Source of the DNA: Fibrobacter sp.
GTDB lineage: Bacteria; Fibrobacterota; Fibrobacteria; Fibrobacterales; Fibrobacteraceae
Reading direction: 5' to 3'
Length of the DNA: 52,615 bases
NCBI GenBank assembly: GCA_024398875.1
Contig: JAKSIJ010000017.1
Location: 1-52,615 of the forward strand
This document shows, piece by piece, positions 41,408 to 48,605 of this stretch; positions within the stretch are counted from its first letter, which is position 1, and each line of letters starts with the position of its first letter. Both the position numbers and the translations under genes were made by a program. Below the pieces are notes generated by a model that saw only the letters and a list, made by a program, of their open reading frames with translations, made no database searches and was not told where the DNA came from.

Positions 41408-44400
41408 ATGCCTGAAATGAAGCCGTTCGCTACACTTTCCAAGATTTCGCAAGAAGCACTCGTTTTTGATTCCAAAGACCGCCTGTTGAATTTTTCACCA
41501 AAAGGGGAATTCCAGACACCTCTACTGCCAGAAGCAGGCGATCAGTTCCTTGAAAAGTGGCGCAAGGCAAACGGACCTCTCCCCTTAGACGCGTTCCTCC
41601 CAGAATCTGCCTCTTTCACTGCACAACAAAAGTGCAGTTTAGCGGAACAATTTTTAGCTGTCTTTAATGAAAAGGTGGAAGACTCCAACAGTTCCGACTT
41701 ATTCCTCCTCCTTGGATTCTTAAAAAGCTCCGGAAACCTCGCCCCCAGCCTTCTCATCCCTGTAGATGTAAATCCCGGAAATAAAACGGTGGCACTAGCA
41801 TCCCGCAAGCCCATAGAGAACATCGCCCTGCGAGAGACCTTGAAGGGAAAGGTGAACCTACCTAAGGTGGAAGACGCCACCACCGATGGGAATTTCAGTG
41901 CAAGTCTCTACTTCGACCTTTTTGAACAAGCTTTAGCAGAGCGTCCCGACTGGAAATTTACACGTCACGGCATCTGCCTCGCATTCTTTGATGCAACTGA
42001 ACTCACACTGAAAAAACGATTTGCCGATGGATTTGACGAAACAAGAGTGAACAACTCGGTCTTCTTCAATTCCGTCCTCACAGACCAGGGCTTTGATGCG
42101 GCGGATTCCATTTTTGAGAATGCGGTCTTTGACCAGATTTACAAACCGGCAGACCACTACTTCCTCTATACCACGGATTCCCACACCACAAAAGTGGCTT
42201 TAGATGCTCTGAATGAAAAGAATTCCATCTATGCCATTCAGGCTCTACCTGGTACCGCAAAGATGAAACTTGCGGCAAATATCGCTGCAGAAAATATTGC
42301 CCTGGGGAAGCGCACGCTGGTAGTTTCTCGCCGTGCTGTTACCACGCAGGCTTTCAACAGCGCCATCAAACCTGCCCGCACCTTTACCGGCCCAGACCGC
42401 GAGGTCGCCCAAAAAGATTTGCAAACCGCCTGGGATTCCTTTGCCAGCTATTATCAGGCAGTCAATCGTGACATCCCCGGCGCAGAAACTTCTCTTGCAA
42501 ACCTGCTAAAGGAATTCATCCAGGCGCCTCCTTCCAAGCAAAAATATCCAGACGCCATCTTCCGCAACGTGGCAAGCCTGAACTACGCCTCCTTCAAGGA
42601 AGTCCGCGCCGGTATGGCGAAGCTCACCAAGATTCAGGCCGAAGACAACGGCGATGCTTCTCAAAAGCATTTCCAGAAAATTAAAGTCCCCATCCTCACG
42701 CCCGAAAAGAAGGCCGAACTGGTGGAGGCCATCCGGAAGACCGCCGAAAGCACCATCGTGCTCAAGCCCTTTGTGCAGGCATTGTCTCAGACCAATATCT
42801 TCCCTGCCGGAGTTTCCCTCGGTGCTCTCTGCGACGCCTTGCGGCTATTGCCCGCAAACTTCAACAGCAAGACGCCCGTCTTTGAAGGCTGGCACCTGAA
42901 GGGCAAAGGCTGGACCGATTTCCAGGAACCTTTGCATGCGCTGCCAGAAGCCGGTGAAAAGTGGACAAAGTATCTCCGGGAATCAGCAGATATCTATAAC
43001 GAGGAAGCCCTGGACGAAAACTTCCGAGAGGCCCGTGAAGAGTTCGCCTCCAGCATGAAGGGTTCCTTCAAGAGTTTGTCTGAGCATTACCGCAACTCCA
43101 AAAAAGCTCTTCTCAAGGCAATCTACAACCCCAACGAAGTCAAAAATGACGAGCAGTTGCTGGAATATATTGACGCCTTTATCGAGATCCAGGACTGCAG
43201 AAAGTCATACAACGCAGCCTCTGCCCTAGCCCGCAATATGCTTGGAAAAGACTGGCTTGCGGAAGAAACGAATTGGTCGGATTTGCAGACCAAGATGAAT
43301 TTCATCTTCGACTTCCGGGATGCACACAAGAACTCTTCGGAGTTGGACTTGCTGCTACTCCTCCTGGAACAATGGCATACGTTGCAGGAATTCCAGCCTC
43401 AGTTCAAGGAACTGGCTAAAGCGGCAGAAGACATGAAGGGACCCGTAGAGGTGATTTCCCGCGGTCTCCGCATTACGCCACCCCTGGAAAACCAGCCTGT
43501 AGAAAACTGGATTGACGAGGTCCAGAGCTGGAACGAAAGTTGGGACAACTTGGGCAATGGAGCTCAACTGGACGCCACCTTCAGAATTCTCACAGACAAA
43601 GGTTGCACAGGCCTTGTCGCCTACATTCAAGGCGATGGACACATTAACAGCGATTTCATCCAAGCATTCTCTCGTTTCTGGGCTGGCGCATTTATCCAAA
43701 AGGCTACTCAGGCTGTACCGGATTTATTCAGCCTTCCACCCAAGGCACGCACCCAAAAGGGAAACGAGTTCCGCACGACGCTAGACACGTTCTGTGATTC
43801 CAATTTCAAACTCATCCATTCCATCATAGAGAAAAAACGCGGCAGTCTGATTCATGTTTCTCTGGAACAGAGCCTGACCCTCCCACAGAATCTCCGCTTC
43901 GACACAGCCATCGTTCTAGACGCAGATGCCATTTCTGTAGTGGAATCCCTGCCCATAGCAGCCATCGCCGAAAAACTGATTTTTATTGGCGATCCCCATG
44001 TCCCCGCATTGGAACCTCAGCCGCTTGATGGGTTTGCAGAAGAGGCCGAAACAAAGCATTCCGATTACTTTAAAAACAGCATTCTCCTATGGCTCCTCCG
44101 TCGTGGAGTCACCACGCGAGAAACCTGGCTCTGCGGAAATTATGCCGATGTGGATTTGGTGGAATTTGCAAACGAAAAGATTTACAACCACGGGATTCAT
44201 CAGTTCCCCATGCCTACCCGCGAAAGAAGCAGAAGCCAGAGCATCAAGGTTGTTCCGGACAAGGTTCTCGCCGTAGCGGAAGTCGCAGTCCAGCATGCCG
44301 AAAAGCACCCCGGACAGTCGCTAGGCATTGTCGCCTTCCATCAGTCCACCTGCATTGAAATCGAGGCCGCCATCAAGGCGCTCCTGCCGCAAAATTCCAA

Positions 44401-45505
44401 TGCCGCAAGATTTTTCACCAAGGGTAATCCCTTCGTCAGCTACTACGTCAAGACTCCGGACAGAGCCGTTGACAAGTACCGCGACGTGGTCATCGTCTGC
44501 GCAGAAGCCGAAGGTTGCGAAAAATCCATTTTCGAGAACAAGATTGCTGTTTGCACGACCCTTGCGAAGCAGGAACTACAAGTATTCATTTCTGAATCCG
44601 ACATGAAGAAGCGCCCCATGGGCCGAACCAACCTATTCTGGGATTGGATTTCCTATCTGCAGAAGGATTTGGTTTTTGATATTCCCGACGCATCACAAAT
44701 CGGTTCCGTTCTCAAGCCCATGATTATGGATGTGCTCCGCAAGGAACAACTCCACTACGAAGATTTCTATGCCCGCGGGGGCATTCCCATTGGCCCCGTA
44801 GTAGTAGACGCCAACAATCCCAAGCGGTTCCTGGCGCTCATCGAAGATGACTGCACCACAGAACGTTTCCGCGAATCCGTGGAAGACCGTCTTTATGTCC
44901 GTCACGACATGCTTCGCCAAATGGGTTGGAAGGTAATCAGTCTCTGGCTACCCGCCTGGTTTACCTCCAACGATGATGAAGTCAGCCACATCCTCGCTAC
45001 CATTGCCGTGGAACAAAGCGTAGCACCTCCCGCCCTTGAAGGCGAAGAAGAAGCCGCAATCGAAGAGGAAGAGTCCGAACTCCGCATCGAGCCCTACATG
45101 ATGAGCAACCCCAAAATCGAAGGGACTAGCCACGCAAGGCCCCTTATGGAGTTGGCTGCACAATCCATCATTGCGCAGATGAAGTTCTATGTGGATTACG
45201 AGGCTCCCATTCATGAGGAACTTTTGCAAAAGCGCCTCTTGGACCTTCACAAAGAAAGAGAGGTATCACCCGCACTGGCGCAACATCTGGCCGATTCTGT
45301 CAAGGAAGGCATCCAGAGAAAACGTTTCATCAAGACGGGCAAGTTCTTCTATTCCATGAAGAATCCGCCTGTGGTGCTCCGCGACCGCAGCGGCCTCCCC
45401 GACAGCGACCGCAAACTGGTTTACGTCTCTCCGGAAGAGCGTGCCCTGATTCCCAGTTCCATGGATGACCGCGAAATCAAGCAAATACTTGGGTTACTGG
45501 AATAA
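41408..45505 (+). CDS. SF1 helicase-like protein with degenerate ATPase motifs (DUF4011/DUF3320-type)
   Basis: This 1365-residue single open frame shows the layout of large superfamily I helicase-like proteins: N-terminal domain, helicase core, Vsr-like endonuclease segment (about 1150-1190, 'RLYVRHDMLRQMGWKVISLW'), and a DUF3320-like C-terminal module (about 1230-1290). The core's usual GxPGTGK(S/T) is LPGTAKMK (about 281), the Walker B DEA(S/Q) is LDADAIS (about 836), and GDP survives in FIGDPHVPAL (about 861). The distal arginine motif is unrecognisable. This suggests a DNA-bound but ATPase-inactive protein. The start at 41408 follows TATATTC by six bases. Function unknown; some relatives sit in defence-type loci. 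Confidence 0.8.
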   Translation: MPEMKPFATLSKISQEALVFDSKDRLLNFSPKGEFQTPLLPEAGDQFLEKWRKANGPLPLDAFLPESASFTAQQKCSLAEQFLAVFNEKVEDSNSSDLFLLLGFLKSSGNLAPSLLIPVDVNPGNKTVALASRKPIENIALRETLKGKVNLPKVEDATTDGNFSASLYFDLFEQALAERPDWKFTRHGICLAFFDATELTLKKRFADGFDETRVNNSVFFNSVLTDQGFDAADSIFENAVFDQIYKPADHYFLYTTDSHTTKVALDALNEKNSIYAIQALPGTAKMKLAANIAAENIALGKRTLVVSRRAVTTQAFNSAIKPARTFTGPDREVAQKDLQTAWDSFASYYQAVNRDIPGAETSLANLLKEFIQAPPSKQKYPDAIFRNVASLNYASFKEVRAGMAKLTKIQAEDNGDASQKHFQKIKVPILTPEKKAELVEAIRKTAESTIVLKPFVQALSQTNIFPAGVSLGALCDALRLLPANFNSKTPVFEGWHLKGKGWTDFQEPLHALPEAGEKWTKYLRESADIYNEEALDENFREAREEFASSMKGSFKSLSEHYRNSKKALLKAIYNPNEVKNDEQLLEYIDAFIEIQDCRKSYNAASALARNMLGKDWLAEETNWSDLQTKMNFIFDFRDAHKNSSELDLLLLLLEQWHTLQEFQPQFKELAKAAEDMKGPVEVISRGLRITPPLENQPVENWIDEVQSWNESWDNLGNGAQLDATFRILTDKGCTGLVAYIQGDGHINSDFIQAFSRFWAGAFIQKATQAVPDLFSLPPKARTQKGNEFRTTLDTFCDSNFKLIHSIIEKKRGSLIHVSLEQSLTLPQNLRFDTAIVLDADAISVVESLPIAAIAEKLIFIGDPHVPALEPQPLDGFAEEAETKHSDYFKNSILLWLLRRGVTTRETWLCGNYADVDLVEFANEKIYNHGIHQFPMPTRERSRSQSIKVVPDKVLAVAEVAVQHAEKHPGQSLGIVAFHQSTCIEIEAAIKALLPQNSNAARFFTKGNPFVSYYVKTPDRAVDKYRDVVIVCAEAEGCEKSIFENKIAVCTTLAKQELQVFISESDMKKRPMGRTNLFWDWISYLQKDLVFDIPDASQIGSVLKPMIMDVLRKEQLHYEDFYARGGIPIGPVVVDANNPKRFLALIEDDCTTERFRESVEDRLYVRHDMLRQMGWKVISLWLPAWFTSNDDEVSHILATIAVEQSVAPPALEGEEEAAIEEEESELRIEPYMMSNPKIEGTSHARPLMELAAQSIIAQMKFYVDYEAPIHEELLQKRLLDLHKEREVSPALAQHLADSVKEGIQRKRFIKTGKFFYSMKNPPVVLRDRSGLPDSDRKLVYVSPEERALIPSSMDDREIKQILGLLE

Positions 45506-45540
45506 GCCCACACGCAACAAACCTCGCGAGACAAAAATTT

Positions 45541-45570
45541 AAAAGGCAGGTCATCGACCTGTCTTTTCTT
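45541..45570 (+). terminator. Terminator after the helicase-like gene
   Basis: AAAAGGCAGGTC (45541-45552) and GACCTGTCTTTT (45556-45567) pair around ATC. A weaker related stem with AAAGGCAGGCC lies at 45593-45620, near the end of the convergent SPOR gene. Confidence 0.75.
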
Positions 45571-45635
45571 AGTTTTACAACAACACTAAATTTAAAGGCA
45601 GGCCAACAGGGTCTGTCATTTCCTCTCACTAAAAA

Positions 45636-46043
45636 CTAGCGCACCTTCACTACAAACGCAGGAATGTTATATGCAGAAAGTTCGCGGGCCTTGTCGTCAG
45701 CAGCCTTCTTGTTGTTCCAACCGCCAGCACGAAGTTTGTAGAAGGGAGCATTAAAGACCATCTGGATGGTATAGCCGGTGCTCGCCTCCAACTGAGCCTT
45801 ACGGCGCTGGGCAGCGTCAAAGTCTGCCACAGCCTCAAACTGCAGCATAAAATAGCCTTCGGACTTTTCCTTAGTGGCCCCAGCCTTCGCGGCCGCCATC
45901 ACCGGGTCCGTAGAAGACGTATCTCGCAGCGAAGCGCTCAATTCCGGCTTGTATTCATTCCCGCGGAAAAGAGTATCCATATCAGTGGGATCATTAGCAA
46001 AGGCAAGAGTCGCCAAGAACAATGTAGCCAAGATTTTTTTCAT
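45636..46043 (-). CDS. SPOR-domain envelope protein
   Basis: This 135-residue protein has a signal peptide (1-16, ending LAFA), a spacer and a C-terminal SPOR domain (about 63-135: GYFMLQFEAVADFDAAQRRKAQLE, then YKLRAGGWNNKKAADDKARELS). SPOR domains bind denuded glycan strands of peptidoglycan at division sites. TATATTTG ends four bases before the ATG at 46043, so a leaderless start is likely, and the longer frame from 46070 is rejected. Confidence 0.82.
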   Translation of the reverse strand: MKKILATLFLATLAFANDPTDMDTLFRGNEYKPELSASLRDTSSTDPVMAAAKAGATKEKSEGYFMLQFEAVADFDAAQRRKAQLEASTGYTIQMVFNAPFYKLRAGGWNNKKAADDKARELSAYNIPAFVVKVR

Positions 46044-46166
46044 AGCCCAAATATAACTATTGGAAGTCAAAAGAGCGATTTTTGCGCAATAAACACCACA
46101 ACAAAGAGAACTTTTTTCTCAAAAAAACGTACAAAAGAGTATATTTAAGAAAAAAGGAGAAATTTT

Positions 46167-48002
46167 ATGAGCAGAAATTTTTCAAGACTCGCCCTACTGC
46201 CCCTGGCAATTGTCATTTTCCCCTTCTGTTTAGCCTCCTGCTCTAGTGGAGGAAACTCAACTGATTCTGGAATGAGCGACAAAGAATACAGGGATTACCT
46301 CGCCTCCACCGAAGTTCAGAGTGATTTGGAACTTTTCTACGAATTCGCATTGAAGGCAGACAATCTAAAAATGTCCATCATTTTGGCAATGACCGATGGC
46401 GACGAATTTTTCAATGACGAAGTCGATGAGGATGAAGCAGATTCCATCTTTTTGCTCATGGAAGAAATCATCCAAAAAGGTGACGAGTACGAAGAAGCAC
46501 TGCTGCGCCTGGAGAACAGCAAGTTTTTCAACACCGCAACACCAACATCCCTAAAGAAGGGACTCGAAGGGATGGGTCTTGTCAAAGCCGGCAAGGATTT
46601 ACTCAATGAATGCAGAGGGGCCGGGCAAACCGTTCGTGAATGGACGATGGAAGTTTTCCTTTCCGATGGGGTGAAGAGTGATGCCAACCGCAAAGCCTTA
46701 TTTAACGAACTTTCCAGTGAATTAAAGCAGGGTGCCTCCGATTACAAGGAATGGTGGAGGAACTTCAACGCAGGAGAATATGACGCTTCTTCAGGACGCA
46801 TTTTCAACGCCTTTTTAACAGGAACAAGTAGAGCTTCAGAAGCATTTGCTTCCGAAGCCGGCTTGAGACGGCTAGACAATTCAGCAGTCTTTACTTCCAT
46901 CGGTCCTCGCCTTTTAGAAAGCGGATTCAATCTCATTGTAGAAGCTACAGGCAACATCATTCCCGGAGCAATGAGCATTGGCGTGAATATCGGGGCCAAT
47001 GCCGTAAAAACTGTTGAGATTTTAGCAACAGCCGCCGGGAGAAAAATTTCTGACATTTCAGCAGATATTGCAGAAGGCATCCTGAACATGATTCCAGGAT
47101 ACGGCGACGTAAAGGCGACCATCGACATGATTCCCTCTGCCGAGGAAGTCAAAGCCACCATAAACACCTTTAAAAATTACATTGAAGATAAAATCAATAG
47201 CTACTCAGACCCATCAGAAGTTGACGTAGCACGAATTTCCTATGACGATGAAGATGAAACAGAAGCCAAGGTTCTAGTAGCCATCGACCAGGGGTCCGGC
47301 AAGGCTACCCTTTCCTTCGGAAGTGCGACGGACAATTCCGTCTCTGCCAATTTGCCAGAAGGCAATTACATCGTAACCGCAGTCGATGAAGAAGGCGACA
47401 AGTTCACAGAAGAAATTTCATTAGAAGCCGGCGATATCATTGAAAAAACAATAGAGACAAACGAAAGCGAGATTCTGGAAGAGTTGGTCAGCAGTTCATC
47501 AACAAGATTCAACGATGACGAGGAAAGCTCCAGTTCCAGAAGGCACGACTTTGACTTTGATGACGAAAGCTCCAGCTCCGAAAAATCAGAGTCTGAACTC
47601 TGTGACCCCTACGAACTGGGCCAAGAAGGTTATACAAATTGCCTATTTATTGGCGAGTGGACGCCTAAAAAACTATCTATCACCTGTGAAACGTACAACG
47701 AAAATTACGACTATAGCGATGGAACAGGCGCTAATTGCACGCTCACTTTCAAAAATAACGGAATTGGATTTTGGCACTGCACTTATGATGATGGTGATGA
47801 AGAAAGAACTGAATTTGAGTACAACGTAGATCTAACAAGCGCTTTGCCCGAATTGTCAATGGATGACGGAACAGGAACATCCGTTGTCACAATAACATTG
47901 TTGGGACAAGAAAGCAATGGTGAGTTTTATCTCAGTTACAACTCATCTTCCAAAGATGCAAACGGCGAAAAGTGCTACGAAAACTACTCCTTCACGCGGT
48001 AA
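46167..48002 (+). CDS. Large lipoprotein with Ig-like and C-terminal modules
   Basis: This 611-residue lipoprotein has a signal peptide ending LASCSS. An acidic helical region follows (about 30-300, with a helical repeat GEYDASSGRIFNAF and a segment near IPGYGDVKATIDMI). It has a carboxypeptidase-regulatory/PEGA-like beta domain (about 350-430), a Ser-rich linker with repeated SSSS (about 435-475), and a final lipocalin-like domain (LFIGEWTPKKLSI onward). I recognise no functional family. A ribosome site GGAG precedes the start at 46167. It stands alone between the SPOR gene and a terminator at 48068. Confidence 0.75.
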   Translation: MSRNFSRLALLPLAIVIFPFCLASCSSGGNSTDSGMSDKEYRDYLASTEVQSDLELFYEFALKADNLKMSIILAMTDGDEFFNDEVDEDEADSIFLLMEEIIQKGDEYEEALLRLENSKFFNTATPTSLKKGLEGMGLVKAGKDLLNECRGAGQTVREWTMEVFLSDGVKSDANRKALFNELSSELKQGASDYKEWWRNFNAGEYDASSGRIFNAFLTGTSRASEAFASEAGLRRLDNSAVFTSIGPRLLESGFNLIVEATGNIIPGAMSIGVNIGANAVKTVEILATAAGRKISDISADIAEGILNMIPGYGDVKATIDMIPSAEEVKATINTFKNYIEDKINSYSDPSEVDVARISYDDEDETEAKVLVAIDQGSGKATLSFGSATDNSVSANLPEGNYIVTAVDEEGDKFTEEISLEAGDIIEKTIETNESEILEELVSSSSTRFNDDEESSSSRRHDFDFDDESSSSEKSESELCDPYELGQEGYTNCLFIGEWTPKKLSITCETYNENYDYSDGTGANCTLTFKNNGIGFWHCTYDDGDEERTEFEYNVDLTSALPELSMDDGTGTSVVTITLLGQESNGEFYLSYNSSSKDANGEKCYENYSFTR

Positions 48003-48067
48003 ACCTTCTACGCCTTAGAAAATAAATCGTCGTAATTACCGCAATTTCCGTAATTGAAAACACAAAA

Positions 48068-48097
48068 GTCCCCGAAGCGGTTAACTTCGGGGACATT
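48068..48097 (+). terminator. Terminator after the large lipoprotein gene
   Basis: Perfect 10-bp stem GTCCCCGAAG (48068-48077) / CTTCGGGGAC (48085-48094) with a short downstream T-rich tail. The weak T run lowers certainty. Confidence 0.6.
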
Positions 48098-48119
48098 TTA
48101 ATACGTCAGATTCCGCTTT

Positions 48120-48155
48120 GATTGCCACGGACCATTTCAGGGCCTCGCAATGACG
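48120..48155 (-). repeat. REP-like element, second copy, inverse orientation
   Basis: Read on the minus strand this segment begins CGTCATTGCGAGG and ends CGTGGCAATC, the same ends as the copy at 35776-35812, with a different centre. Confidence 0.6.
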
Positions 48156-48269
48156 TTGCAGAATTACGCCTTCACAGTCGTGAATGCGAAAGCCTCGCCT
48201 TACGCATTTGTCGTCTTCGAGGAACTTCATTTCGCGAACGTAGAGTTCTTCTTTTTTAGGGCGTTCCCC

Positions 48270-48605
48270 TCCTTGGTGGCCATGCGCACTAAACAACAAG
48301 TTGTTAAGTGCTGTCCGCCCACTTCGTGGGTCGGGCTATATTTGACGCCTTCGGCGTCTGCGGCATCGCCTCAGCAATGAAAACAAGCAAGCTTGTTTTC
48401 GTTGCATTCGGCTCGCACGCTGTTTAGGGGTAGCCGTCTTCGCCACGCTCGCCGCCCACCTCATAAAACGGCGCCACAGCACCGCCCCAAGGGGTCACTT
48501 ATAGAACACTTGGGAGTTTACTCCCTTAGTGTTCTTATCCCCTTTGGGGAATCCCTAACGCAAATGGGCGGGCTTACGCCCGTCCCCCAAAAAGTTGTTG
48601 AAAAT
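48270..48605. repeat. Hairpin-rich noncoding block, including dispersed element D
   Basis: Perfect hairpins are visible at 48286-48311, 48318-48330, 48344-48358 (a C-UUCG-G tetraloop), 48379-48400 (10-bp arms), 48503-48535 (8 plus 5 bp), 48537-48551 and 48570-48581. No gene is recognisable. The stretch 48313-48565 is element D, which on the minus strand shares ordered blocks with the element at 23129-23257. Confidence 0.7.
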
